Shown here piece after piece: positions 7,694 through 15,633 of a stretch of DNA of 64,000 nt; within the stretch, counting starts at the first letter, position 1, and every line of letters begins with the position of its first letter. This DNA is from Acidilobaceae archaeon (lineage in GTDB: Archaea > Thermoproteota > Thermoprotei_A > Sulfolobales > Acidilobaceae): the NCBI GenBank assembly GCA_027080775.1, contig JALWPV010000011.1, forward strand, positions 186,001 to 250,000, in the 5' to 3' direction. Under the pieces are notes generated by a model that saw only the letters and a program-made list of their open reading frames with translations, ran no database searches and was not told where the DNA came from. Made by a program: the position numbers and the translations under genes.

Positions 7694-9040
7694 ATGCCCT
7701 CGAGGGAGCCGGAGATACCCGTAGCCCCTGTGGCGAGGGCTTTCGCTTGGACCCATAGTCACATAAGAGGGCTGGGCCTCGACGAGAGTGGGAGAGCCAG
7801 GAAAATAGCTGATGGACTAGTGGGTCAGGAGGAGGCTCGAGAGGCCGCTGGCGTAATAGTCGACCTGGTTAGGAGAGGCAAGTTTGCTGGAAGGGGGGTG
7901 CTCATAGCTGGTCCTCCGGGAACCGGTAAGACGGCTATAGCAATAGCCATGGCCCGCGAGTTGGGCGAGAATACGCCCTTCGTCGCATTGAATGCGGCCG
8001 AGATCTATAGCGTTGAGAAGAAGAAGACCGAGGTGCTCATGCAGGCCATCAGGAGAGCGATAGGTGTTCGAGTAAAGGAGAGGAGGAGAGTCTACGAGGG
8101 TGTTGTGACTAAGATAGAACCCATAACTAGTGGCTACTACCTGGAGGGCGCGGTAATCAAGCTCGAGACGAGCGATGACGAGAGAGAGCTATCCGTTGGG
8201 CCAGAGATCGCAGAGCAGCTTCTAGCCCTCAGGGTTAGAGAGGGGGACCACATACTGATAGACGCTGAGACCGGTGCAATACAAGTCCTCGGCAGGGTGA
8301 AGTCGAAACAGAGGAGGAAATATGACATAGACTTCATGGCTATAGAGAAGATGCCTGAGGGCCCAGTGCTCAAGGTTAAGGAGGTAGTACACGTTTTCAC
8401 CCTACACGACCTTGACGTCAGATTCGCTGGCTACGAGGCCAGGCTCAAGGGTATCTTCGGCCTCTTTACTCTAGAAAGGGAGATAGACGAGGAGGCCCGG
8501 AAGCAGACCGACTCCTTTGTCAAGAAGCTCCTCGACGAGGGGAAGGGAGAACTGCTACCCGGTGTTTTGTTCATCGACGACGCACACCTACTAGACCTGG
8601 AGAGCTTCTCATTCCTAACAAAAGCCATGGAGGCCGAGTTCGCCCCCATAATAGTGCTCGCAACAAACAGAGGCATTGCGCGCATACGAGGGACGGACAT
8701 TGAGGCTCCCCACGGGATGCCCCGCGACTTGCTAGACAGGCTTCTAATAATAGTCACGAGACCCTACACTGAAGAGGAGATCAAGGCGATAATCTCGATC
8801 AGAGCCGAGGAGGAGGATATACCCCTGGCCGAGGAGGCCTTAGAAGAGCTTACTAGAATAGGACACGGCAAGAGCCTGAGGTACGCTCTGCAGCTTCTCA
8901 CACCAGCCTACATCATAGCTTCGCGCAGGGGGTCCACGAAGGTGGAGCTAAGGGATGTTAAAGACGCCGAGAGACTATTCGCTGACGTAAAGAGGAGCCT
9001 CGAACTGGTCACGAAGTATGGGGACCTCATGCTACGCTAG
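7694..9040 (+). CDS. TIP49/RuvBL-family AAA+ ATPase
   Basis: Archaeal homologue of the eukaryotic RuvB-like (Pontin/Reptin) helicases. The 448-residue protein has Walker A GPPGTGKT near residue 78, an inserted OB-like domain II (about 125-235), a Walker B strand and a C-terminal lid. The Walker B reads LFIDDAHLLD, where the family usually has DEVH, so the catalytic glutamate position is Asp. A sensor-1 strand (IVLATNRG) and arginine-finger region (DLLDRLLII) are present. ATG start; TATA-like GTTATAG lies about 22 bases before it, so the mRNA may be nearly leaderless. Confidence 0.93.
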   Translation: MPSREPEIPVAPVARAFAWTHSHIRGLGLDESGRARKIADGLVGQEEAREAAGVIVDLVRRGKFAGRGVLIAGPPGTGKTAIAIAMARELGENTPFVALNAAEIYSVEKKKTEVLMQAIRRAIGVRVKERRRVYEGVVTKIEPITSGYYLEGAVIKLETSDDERELSVGPEIAEQLLALRVREGDHILIDAETGAIQVLGRVKSKQRRKYDIDFMAIEKMPEGPVLKVKEVVHVFTLHDLDVRFAGYEARLKGIFGLFTLEREIDEEARKQTDSFVKKLLDEGKGELLPGVLFIDDAHLLDLESFSFLTKAMEAEFAPIIVLATNRGIARIRGTDIEAPHGMPRDLLDRLLIIVTRPYTEEEIKAIISIRAEEEDIPLAEEALEELTRIGHGKSLRYALQLLTPAYIIASRRGSTKVELRDVKDAERLFADVKRSLELVTKYGDLMLR

Positions 9041-9092
9041 GCTAAAAGATTAAAGACCCCTCGCCTGGCGAACCCTAGGATGGCCAGCGAAC

Positions 9093-9104
9093 GGCCGAGC
9101 GGGC
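9093..9104 (+). repeat. 12-bp direct repeat, copy 1 (tRNA 5' junction)
   Basis: GGCCGAGCGGGC spans the tRNA leader and its first four bases. The identical 12-mer recurs at 9163-9174 inside the tRNA insertion. The distance is 70 bases, start to start. Confidence 0.8.
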
Positions 9105-9146
9105 CCGTAGCTCAGCCTGGTAGAGCGGCGGGCTCTTAACCCGTAG

Positions 9147-9178
9147 GCCGAGTCGGCGGCCTGGCCGAGCGGGCGGAA
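9147..9178 (+). other. Probable non-canonical tRNA intron (variable loop)
   Basis: These 32 bases break an otherwise standard tRNA-Lys. Crenarchaeal tRNAs often carry introns outside position 37/38, including the variable loop, removed by the splicing endonuclease at bulge-helix-bulge motifs. The best central helix I can draw pairs 9149-9152 with 9181-9184, three of four pairs being Watson-Crick, so the exact ends could shift by one base. AGGCC (9145-9149) can also pair with GGCCT (9158-9162). Confidence 0.55.
9163..9174 (+). repeat. 12-bp direct repeat, copy 2 (inside tRNA insertion)
   Basis: Exact copy of the 12-mer at the tRNA 5' junction. Copy 1 ends four bases into the mature tRNA; this copy lies wholly within the insertion. 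The match suggests local duplication or GC-rich coincidence. Confidence 0.8.
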
Positions 9179-9276
9179 GTCCCGGGTTCAAATCCCGGCG
9201 GGCCCGCCACACAAGGCCCCCAGGGCTCCTATCACCCCCTTCTCGAAGTGGTATTAGCGTTAAAGCCCTAGAGCCT

Positions 9277-10017
9277 GTGAGAGCGGGCCTGTCGTGGGGT
9301 GCCGCCTACTTGGAGGAGAGCGCATGCAGGCGTGCGAGAGACTACGGTCATAGGCTTAGATACGTAGTAGCCTCTCTGGAGGGGACCCTTCCTTCAGGGG
9401 CTGGTAGGCTCCTTGACGCTGTGAAGAGATACTTGTCCGACTCTGAGTACTTCCTGGCTAGGGGAGACTGTGAGAGTGCTTTGGTTGCTGTGTCTTATGC
9501 TGAGGGGCTGCTTGACTCGCTGGACTACCTAGGCGTAGCCAGAATCCCCTGGGACTCCAAGCCCCCGAAGAGTGAGAGGAAGGTGCTAGTAGCTGGTACC
9601 TTCGACATAATACATCCAGGCCACATAGAGCTTCTGCGGTTCGCCTCATCGCTGGGGAAGGTCTATGTTATAGTATCGAGGGACGCAAATGCTATGCGAA
9701 GCAAGGGAAGGCCCCCCGTCCTAGGCGAGGAGGCGAGGCTGCACGTGATCTCTTCCATCAGATACGTGTATAAGGCCCTTCTCGGCGACCCAGAGGATAT
9801 CCTAAGGCCCCTTGAAAGCGTGAAACCTGATATAATAGTACTTGGCCCGGACCAGCCCTTCGACGAGGAAGCCCTCGCCTCGAGAATCGAGGAGAGGCTA
9901 GGGTACAAGCCCAAGGTCATCAGATTCAGCTCTAAGAGGCCGTTTAATGGTGGCATGCGTGGCTCCCGCGATATAATCAGGAAGATCTGCAGGGAGCTAT
10001 GCCCCAACCTCGAGTAG
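9277..10017 (+). CDS. RibL-like FAD synthase / cytidylyltransferase with N-terminal helical (DUF357-like) domain
   Basis: Residues about 105-246 form a HIGH-type nucleotidyltransferase: VLVAGTFDIIHPGHIELLR at the start, with a later basic segment before the C-terminus, as in archaeal FAD synthase RibL or glycerol-3-phosphate cytidylyltransferases. Residues about 1-95 are helical and resemble the archaeal domain DUF357, with several cysteines. The fused form is longer than free-standing RibL (about 150). Likely role: FMN to FAD with ATP. GTG start; a TTG at 9310 is an alternative because a TATA-like GTTAAAG lies only 15 bases before the GTG. It ends 21 bases into the convergent endonuclease V gene. 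Confidence 0.8.
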   Translation: MRAGLSWGAAYLEESACRRARDYGHRLRYVVASLEGTLPSGAGRLLDAVKRYLSDSEYFLARGDCESALVAVSYAEGLLDSLDYLGVARIPWDSKPPKSERKVLVAGTFDIIHPGHIELLRFASSLGKVYVIVSRDANAMRSKGRPPVLGEEARLHVISSIRYVYKALLGDPEDILRPLESVKPDIIVLGPDQPFDEEALASRIEERLGYKPKVIRFSSKRPFNGGMRGSRDIIRKICRELCPNLE

Positions 10018-10707
10018 ACGAGGGCAGGGGTGTATTTTGAAGTCTCTAGAGGGTTCGACAAGCTTCTTAGAGGCCTTCGATATAGCATCGGCTAGCCGCA
10101 GCGGCTCGGGCAACTTATGCTTGAGATACTTCAACACTGTTCTTCGAGCATCCTCGAGCGTGACCCCATAGCCGGGGGATACATATATAGTGGAGCCCGT
10201 TGGAGTCCGTATTACCGCTGCCAAGGGCTCTCCATCGACTACTACATAGCCATTCCTTATGACGCCTACAAGCTTCTTCTTTGCAACGCCGATACTAGGC
10301 GTCCTAGTAGCGAATCCTACATGTGTCGCTATACCTATACGCCTAGGATGACTGAGCCCGTGACCGTCAACGAAGAATACCGAGGGCCTCCACTTTTCGA
10401 TCGCTTTAACCGCTAGGGGGCCTAGAACTGCCATCTCTCTGAAGGCTAGGAGCCCCGGTATGTAGGGGACGCATACGGCCCTAGTAGCAACCATGCAATC
10501 GACCGCGCTCTTTTTAGCTGCATCGTAGAGTAAAGCCACGCCGTACGCATATTCCGTACCGCTTAGCCTTCTATAGGCGACGTCGAGGCCCACTATGGCC
10601 TTCTCCGTCGAAGCCTTAAAGAGGACCGTTTTCTTTTCGAGTTCCTTAAGCACGATGCGGGCCATAAGCTTTTGGGCCATTATAGCCCTCGATGCAGAGA
10701 ACTTCAC
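9997..10707 (-). CDS. nfi: Endonuclease V
   Basis: Nicks DNA or RNA next to deaminated bases, chiefly inosine. The 236-residue protein shows the family motifs in order: GLDVAY (first metal Asp), VPYIPGLLAFRE (Glu), FVDGHGLSHPRRIGIATHVG (Asp and His), and IGVAKKKL (Lys). Length is normal. It complements the UDG at 5.5 kb in handling base deamination. It ends tail-to-tail with the RibL-like gene. Confidence 0.95.
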   Translation of the reverse strand: MKFSASRAIMAQKLMARIVLKELEKKTVLFKASTEKAIVGLDVAYRRLSGTEYAYGVALLYDAAKKSAVDCMVATRAVCVPYIPGLLAFREMAVLGPLAVKAIEKWRPSVFFVDGHGLSHPRRIGIATHVGFATRTPSIGVAKKKLVGVIRNGYVVVDGEPLAAVIRTPTGSTIYVSPGYGVTLEDARRTVLKYLKHKLPEPLRLADAISKASKKLVEPSRDFKIHPCPRLLEVGA

Positions 10708-10730
10708 CTGTTCACATGCCGACGTCGCAC

Positions 10731-11342
10731 TTACACCCCTACCACTCTGAGTTTTATGACGCGCTCCGCGTAGCCCTGAGGCGTAATCTTAACTATGTCT
10801 ATAGCGTCCCCGGAGCCCGCGTCCCTGCTTATGGCGGCCCTCATAGCGCTCTCGACAACCTTCTCGGCCTCGTCAACCGATATATCAGGTTTGTAGGCGT
10901 TCTCTATTACGCCAAGAGCAATAGTAGCGCCGCTGCCTGTAGCCGCGAACTCTTCCTCGGTGACAGCGCCTACGGGATCCAGTACGAACACACGTGGCTC
11001 CCCGTCATAATCGATGCCTGCTACTATCGCCTCCACATAGAGGGGCGTGATCCTGTAGGAGTAGAGGAGGTTGGATAGTAGCTTGGCTACAGAGCGAAGG
11101 GACATAGGCTTACCCGTGCCAACCTCATAGTATTTAACCTCTGCATCGATTATTCTCATCAAGCCACTCATATCACCATAGAACCCTGTGAGCGCTAGCA
11201 CTATCCTATCGTTTATCTTATGCAACTTCCTTATGTTTCTACTTACAATGAATCCCCCATAGCTCATCCTCCTATCAGCAGCGACGACCACGCCATTACT
11301 GGCTCTCACAGCCACCGCTGTGGCCCCAAAGGGTACGGACAC
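10731..11342 (-). CDS. psmB: Proteasome beta subunit, probably non-catalytic (PsmB1-like)
   Basis: A 20S core beta subunit of 203 residues from the GTG at 11342, giving a short propeptide like Sulfolobus PsmB1 (start also possible at TTG 11378). Against the canonical TTTVG...AADKR pattern, an ungapped alignment puts Ala at position 1, followed by Thr2; Asp17 and Lys33 (RKLH) are kept. It is therefore likely structural or weakly active, while the gene at 18.1 kb encodes the classical Thr1 subunit. A TATA-like element about 48 bases before the GTG supports this start. The alpha subunit is not in the window. Confidence 0.88.
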   Translation of the reverse strand: MSVPFGATAVAVRASNGVVVAADRRMSYGGFIVSRNIRKLHKINDRIVLALTGFYGDMSGLMRIIDAEVKYYEVGTGKPMSLRSVAKLLSNLLYSYRITPLYVEAIVAGIDYDGEPRVFVLDPVGAVTEEEFAATGSGATIALGVIENAYKPDISVDEAEKVVESAMRAAISRDAGSGDAIDIVKITPQGYAERVIKLRVVGV

Positions 11343-11385
11343 TCCCCAGCCACCGATCGCCAGCAGGGGGTAAGGCAACTAATTA

Positions 11386-11394
11386 CCTTAAAGG
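11386..11394 (-). promoter_or_regulatory. TATA-like element for the proteasome beta gene
   Basis: Minus strand CCTTTAAGG, centred 48 bases before GTG 11342 but only 12 bases before TTG 11378. Normal archaeal spacing (start site about 26 bases downstream) would put the mRNA start inside the longer reading frame, favouring the shorter protein. Confidence 0.45.
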
Positions 11395-11498
11395 TACACC
11401 GCCGCCTGACCGAGGAGTCCGGGCAGCACTCCCTCCACCCATGTCAAATCCCTGCCATCCCAGCTCATTGGAACTCCATCGAGGCGTAGTCGCCTTGG

Positions 11499-12068
11499 GT
11501 GCGGCGCTTGAGGAGGTGCCCCTACTGCGGCTCAACAAGACTTGTATGGGACGAGGAGCGGGGATACTTAGTCTGCGCCGATTGCGGCGCTGTCATCGAG
11601 CAGTTATTCTACGAGGGACCAACCAGATCCGAGGCTAGATGGGACTTTCAAAGTACTCGAGCCGTCCTCAGACTAAGAGCGAGCCCCCAGCCCTCCCCAG
11701 CTAGCAGGCCTGCTCGTCAGAGGGAACGAGCGATCCAGCCCGCACACGACACACAAGGGGATCCTCTGCTTCGCGAGTCGCTCAGAGAAGTGAGCAGCCG
11801 AGGGTACACCGGCAGAATAGCCGTAGCCCTAGCCCATTACATATCATCTAAGCTCTTAGGCATGAGTAACGAGGCTGCGCTTAGAGTTGCCTCCAATGCC
11901 TCCGGGTTAACTCAGAGGTACCTCTCGAAAAAGCTAAGGTACTTAAGCGTTGAAATAAGGAGTGCCATGGAGAATGTGGGTGAATTATTTGCCTCGAGAG
12001 AGAACAGAGTACGTGACGTGGGATCCCTCGAGGATAGCAAAGAGGCTACACGTGCCGACGTACGATGA
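11499..12068 (+). CDS. TFIIB-type zinc-ribbon protein, far shorter than TFB
   Basis: The 189-residue protein opens with a TFIIB-type zinc ribbon: CPYC at about residues 8-11 and CADC at about 27-30, with the GYLVCADCGAVIE signature. A proline/arginine-rich linker (about 55-80) leads to one predicted helical segment (about 90-165) with a GMSNEAALRVASNASGLTQRYL stretch reminiscent of half of a cyclin repeat. True TFB has two full cyclin folds (about 300 residues). It could be a TFB-derived regulator. The 3' end overlaps the NOG1 gene, so the two are probably coupled. Confidence 0.7.
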   Translation: MRRLRRCPYCGSTRLVWDEERGYLVCADCGAVIEQLFYEGPTRSEARWDFQSTRAVLRLRASPQPSPASRPARQRERAIQPAHDTQGDPLLRESLREVSSRGYTGRIAVALAHYISSKLLGMSNEAALRVASNASGLTQRYLSKKLRYLSVEIRSAMENVGELFASRENRVRDVGSLEDSKEATRADVR

Positions 12069-13035
12069 GGTCCTCGAGAAGATCAAGAGCAGGTATCCAA
12101 AGCGGTCAAGGTACAAGTCAAGGCTGGACGCTGAACTCGCTAGGCTACAGCTAGTCTACAACATAATAATATCGAAGACTAGCTTCGTAAGGGAGCTTGT
12201 CCGAGTACTGGATAGCCTCCACCCCTTCTTCTGGGACCTGATAAGGATCGAATTCAATGAGGATGAGATACACAAGGCGATAAGCTGCATAGCGAAGACC
12301 CGCAGGCTAGCCGGGCGCTTCTGGGAGAGGTACCGCTACCTCCTCCTGGGAGCCGAGTCTCCAAGGGAGCTAGAAAGGCTGTCCTCGGAGGGACGAGGGC
12401 GCATGCTTTCACAGCTCAAGAGGTGCAGCCGCTCGCTAGAAACGCTTAGGAGCCTAGTGGTTTTCCTCTCCAAAGTGCCAGCCATTAATCCCCAAGAGAA
12501 AACCATAATAATAGCCGGAGCCCCAAGTACTGGCAAGTCAACATTCATTTCAACGGCATCCCGGGCCAAGCCCAGGGTCTCACCCTTCCCGTTTACAACA
12601 CGCTCCATCCACGTCGGGCATACCGTTGTAGGTGATACGCGAATTCAACTCATCGACACCCCTGGCCTACTTGACAGGCCCCCCGAGGAGATGAACTCGA
12701 TAGAACTCAAGGCCGCGGCAGCGCTTAGGAGAATCAACGGCGTGATACTACTGCTCCTCGACGCCTCACCTAGTCCTGCGCTCGAGCTCGAGAGACAGAT
12801 CGGTATAATCGAGACGCTTAAGCGCCTCGGAGCCGTACAGAAGGGGTTATACATAATGATTAATAAGACTGACATAGCGGACCCTCACGCTAAATCCAAG
12901 GCTCGTAGAGAGGCGGAGGACCTCGTAGAGGCTGGTCTTGCTAAGGGCTACTATGAGGGAACCGCACTTTCCAGGGCGGATGTCGAGGGGGTGATAAGGG
13001 ACATCGCCGCTAGGGAGGGATGGCTCGCGGCCTAA
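12013..13035 (+). CDS. NOG1-family GTPase, ribosome biogenesis
   Basis: Large-subunit assembly GTPase. Helical N-domain (about 1-155), then G domain: G1 GAPSTGKST, a TTRSIHVGH switch, G3 DTPGLLD, and G4 NKTD. The GTG at 12013 gives [18 protein letters not shown], closely matching the usual NOG1 opening (NPF...VPTxDEL). Upstream GTG 11962 would overlap the zinc-ribbon gene by 107 bases, and GTG 12052 is a third choice with a good AGAGG site. It ends 26 bases inside the convergent rtcA gene. Confidence 0.88.
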   Translation: MTWDPSRIAKRLHVPTYDEVLEKIKSRYPKRSRYKSRLDAELARLQLVYNIIISKTSFVRELVRVLDSLHPFFWDLIRIEFNEDEIHKAISCIAKTRRLAGRFWERYRYLLLGAESPRELERLSSEGRGRMLSQLKRCSRSLETLRSLVVFLSKVPAINPQEKTIIIAGAPSTGKSTFISTASRAKPRVSPFPFTTRSIHVGHTVVGDTRIQLIDTPGLLDRPPEEMNSIELKAAAALRRINGVILLLLDASPSPALELERQIGIIETLKRLGAVQKGLYIMINKTDIADPHAKSKARREAEDLVEAGLAKGYYEGTALSRADVEGVIRDIAAREGWLAA

Positions 13036-14086
13036 TGAGTACCCTGAATGGCTTGCCCTCGGAGCCCTCTTCTATAACATAGGTGTAGCCGGGAATCATA
13101 ATGTCAAGCAATTGTAGAACCGTTAGCGCGTGAAGGGTAAGCCTAGCGCCCCATATCCGGGAAGGCCTATCAGAGAGGGCCAGGTAGACTATTATCATGT
13201 CAGACATATGCCTATCCAGAGCGGCTCCCGTCGCTATATCCTCGACGAGCTTGGAGGCGGCTTCCCTGCCTACCAACTCGGCCCTTTTACCCCTAGCCCC
13301 CAGCGAGTCTGCGCCCATAACAGTGTGCTCGAAGGATGCCCAGAGAGCCACGCCGCTGCCCGGGCCTAGGTGCGGGTCTCTCTGGGGTTCATACCACTCC
13401 ACCTCTATTTCCGGTTTAACCCCGAGCTTCTCCTCTATCAGGGCCTCTGCCGCCCTGGCCTGGCGCTCGGCTACATGCCTCGGGAGCCTGACAGCGTGGG
13501 ATATCCCCCTCACCCCCCTCAGCTGACCCTGCTCCAGGTAGTCCCTGGCTCTGAAGCCTCCAGGTGGATCCTCGACCTCGGCCTCGACTAAACCACCACC
13601 CCGAGGGTAGTGACCCCTCCTGTACAGGGTAACTTCCACGTCATAACCGAGCTGGCTAAGATGCCATAGGAGCACATTTCTCACATAGTCGATAGTGGGG
13701 GCCATGGGCACGTCGGTTCCGCCTCTGAGCCTTACCTTGATAGGGCCCTCGGCGAACGCCATGACTGGAAGCAGGGCCTGCAGGACCAGCGAGACACTCC
13801 CGGCAGTCCCCACGTCGAATTCATAGCTGCCACCCTTAATTCTGTGGGGCTCGAAGTATAGTGTTGTGCTACCCACGTAAGCGCCGCGCACCCTACCATC
13901 AGTGAGGGCTGCCAGGGCTTTTACCGCAGTTAGATGCTGCGGCCTCAGGCCCGGCCTCTTACGCTTTGCCCTTATGTTGAATACCTCTACCGGAACGCCT
14001 AGGACCGCTGCGACAGCCAGCGCTGTCCTCAGGATCTGGCCGCCACCCTCTCCCATGGATCCATCTATCCTCAGAGGCCCCCTCAA
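13010..14086 (-). CDS. rtcA: RNA 3'-terminal phosphate cyclase
   Basis: Converts RNA 3'-phosphates to 2',3'-cyclic phosphates using ATP. The 358-residue protein begins [18 protein letters not shown], the family hallmark, with [12 protein letters not shown] and GSTTL segments. The nucleophilic histidine is in DRHMSDMII. Length is normal (about 340). The NMNAT-like gene upstream on the same strand ends one base before its ATG, so the two are cotranscribed. Confidence 0.95.
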   Translation of the reverse strand: MRGPLRIDGSMGEGGGQILRTALAVAAVLGVPVEVFNIRAKRKRPGLRPQHLTAVKALAALTDGRVRGAYVGSTTLYFEPHRIKGGSYEFDVGTAGSVSLVLQALLPVMAFAEGPIKVRLRGGTDVPMAPTIDYVRNVLLWHLSQLGYDVEVTLYRRGHYPRGGGLVEAEVEDPPGGFRARDYLEQGQLRGVRGISHAVRLPRHVAERQARAAEALIEEKLGVKPEIEVEWYEPQRDPHLGPGSGVALWASFEHTVMGADSLGARGKRAELVGREAASKLVEDIATGAALDRHMSDMIIVYLALSDRPSRIWGARLTLHALTVLQLLDIMIPGYTYVIEEGSEGKPFRVLIRPRAIPP

Positions 14087-14087
14087 A

Positions 14088-14624
14088 TTAGCCCTCCCCG
14101 CTTGCCAGCCTCCTCAAGCGCTCCTCGAATCCCACCCTCGAGAGGTACTCCACCACGGCATCGGGAACGCACTCCCTCCACTCAGGAGAGCCCTTGATTA
14201 CCAGTTCCCGTATCCTAGTCCCACTACATTTCTCTCTATTATAGAATTTTGGTGTTAGGGCCACAAGTCCTATGTCCTCGAAGAGCAACCGCACCAACTC
14301 GTTCCCGGAGACTACGCCGTCGAAGGGGGGAAGCAACATCTTGAGGTACTGGACCCAGACCTTATTCATAGCTATGTCCATAACTGGCACTATCAGCACC
14401 CTCGATCTATAGTCGCGCCCTAGGAACTCTCTGAAGGCGATGTCTAACATCTCAAACCTTTCACCAGCCGTTAGAGGGTTCTTGAGCGTGAAGCTCTCCT
14501 GGGCGGAGCCTATCACTACTATAACCTCCTCGGAAAGACTCAGAGCATACTCTACGGTAGCCAAGTGGCCTCTATGTAGAGGCTGAAAGCGCCCTGGAAC
14601 GACGAGCCTCCTATACCCCCCCAC
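14088..14624 (-). CDS. NMN adenylyltransferase-family nucleotidyltransferase (paralogue 1)
   Basis: The 178-residue protein carries the HIGH-type motif [13 protein letters not shown] at the N-terminus, [12 protein letters not shown] in the middle and [10 protein letters not shown] near residue 150, as in archaeal NMNAT (NAD synthesis). A second, more canonical NMNAT is at 47.1-47.6 kb, so this copy may use another substrate. The GTG at 14624 is chosen because GGGGAGGTG stands just upstream and an earlier start would run into the divergent methyltransferase gene. Confidence 0.82.
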   Translation of the reverse strand: MGGYRRLVVPGRFQPLHRGHLATVEYALSLSEEVIVVIGSAQESFTLKNPLTAGERFEMLDIAFREFLGRDYRSRVLIVPVMDIAMNKVWVQYLKMLLPPFDGVVSGNELVRLLFEDIGLVALTPKFYNREKCSGTRIRELVIKGSPEWRECVPDAVVEYLSRVGFEERLRRLASGEG

Positions 14625-14649
14625 TACCCTGCACCTCCCCGGGGGCAAG

Positions 14650-15633
14650 GTGGGGGGTCCCATTATCTCTCTTAAAATAAGGCCCAGCAGGGAGGCCAGG
14701 AGGCTCGCGGAGAGATACGGCTATCTAGCATACATGGTGGAGCGCTACATAGAACTCCTAGGCGTTGAGGAGACTAAGGAGCTGCTAGAGGCTAACGAGG
14801 AACCCCTACCCGAGACTATTAGATGCAACGACTACATAATCGACTGCAGAGAGCTGGCGCACCGGCTTGAGGCAAAGGGGTTCGAGCTCAAGCCCCTCCA
14901 CCTAGCCCCTCACGGGTTAGTCGTAGCTAGGCAGCCCATTTCTATTGGGGCGACCCTCGAGTACCTCCAAGGCTTCTATTACATCCAGGACCCGGCTAGC
15001 ATGCTAGTAGCATATGAAATCGAGCCGAGGCCGCGGGAAACAGTACTCGACATGGCTGCGGCCCCCGGAGGCAAGGCAACTCAAATACTCCAACTTTCGA
15101 GGGATCAGGTATTCCTAGTAGCAGTCGATATATCACGACGACGCATGAGGAGCCTCAGGAGTAACATTAACAGGATGAGGTTTCGGAACTACATACTAAT
15201 AAGGGGAGACTCGAGGAAGCTCAATTTACACCGTACCGTGGATAAGGTGCTCCTAGACGCGCCCTCATCCGGCGAGGGCATAATTAGGAAAGATCCCACC
15301 AGGAAGCGTAGCAGGAGCCTGGAGGACATTCTCTCCCTATCAGCTCTCCAAGCCGATATGCTAAGTGCGGCGGTCAACTATGTAAAGGAGGGCGGAGTAA
15401 TCGTGTACTCGGCCTGCACTCTTGCGCCCGAGGAAGGTGAAGCCGTAATCTCATACGTACTCGAAAGGCATCCAGATGTAGAGGTTGTCCCACTAAGCAT
15501 ACCTCACTCCCCTGGAGTAGACGAGTACTTCGGTGTGAAATTTAATGGCTCCGTGAGGAAGTGCGGGAGGCTATACCCACATATACATGGGACGGAGGGA
15601 TTCTTCATATGCAAACTGATAAAGAGGCCATAG
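14650..15633 (+). CDS. RNA m5C methyltransferase (NSUN/RsmB family)
   Basis: SAM-dependent tRNA/rRNA cytosine-5 methyltransferase of 327 residues. An N-terminal RNA-binding part (about 1-110) precedes the Rossmann core: YIQDPASML, motif I VLDMAAAPGGKATQI, motif IV DAPSSGEG, motif VI YSACTLAPEE. The motif VI Cys (nucleophile) is kept, but motif IV has Ser where the family has Cys (PCSG). The NIP7-like gene starts within its last codons. GTG start; the TATA-like CTTAAAATAA at 14671 lies inside the gene, so a later start cannot be excluded. Confidence 0.88.
   Translation: MGGPIISLKIRPSREARRLAERYGYLAYMVERYIELLGVEETKELLEANEEPLPETIRCNDYIIDCRELAHRLEAKGFELKPLHLAPHGLVVARQPISIGATLEYLQGFYYIQDPASMLVAYEIEPRPRETVLDMAAAPGGKATQILQLSRDQVFLVAVDISRRRMRSLRSNINRMRFRNYILIRGDSRKLNLHRTVDKVLLDAPSSGEGIIRKDPTRKRSRSLEDILSLSALQADMLSAAVNYVKEGGVIVYSACTLAPEEGEAVISYVLERHPDVEVVPLSIPHSPGVDEYFGVKFNGSVRKCGRLYPHIHGTEGFFICKLIKRP

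Larger units (their letters stand above)
9101..9209 (+). tRNA. tRNA-Lys (anticodon CTT) with a ~32-nt insertion in the variable region
   Basis: The acceptor GGGCCCG pairs with CGGGCCC at 9199-9205, followed by discriminator G and an encoded CCA at 9207-9209. The D arm is 9110-9126. The anticodon stem GCGGG/CCCGT encloses loop CTCTTAA, giving anticodon CTT at 9135-9137. The T arm is CCGGG-TTCAAAT-CCCGG (9182-9198). Instead of the usual five nucleotides, 37 nucleotides separate the anticodon and T stems. Removing 9147-9178 would leave a normal AGGTC variable loop. A TATA-like ATTAAAG about 50 bases upstream could drive it. Confidence 0.92.

Noticed and set aside
9101-9209. tRNA-Lys as a split or permuted tRNA
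   Set aside because: All arms are in the normal order on one short stretch with encoded CCA; a 32-nt insertion is the simpler reading.
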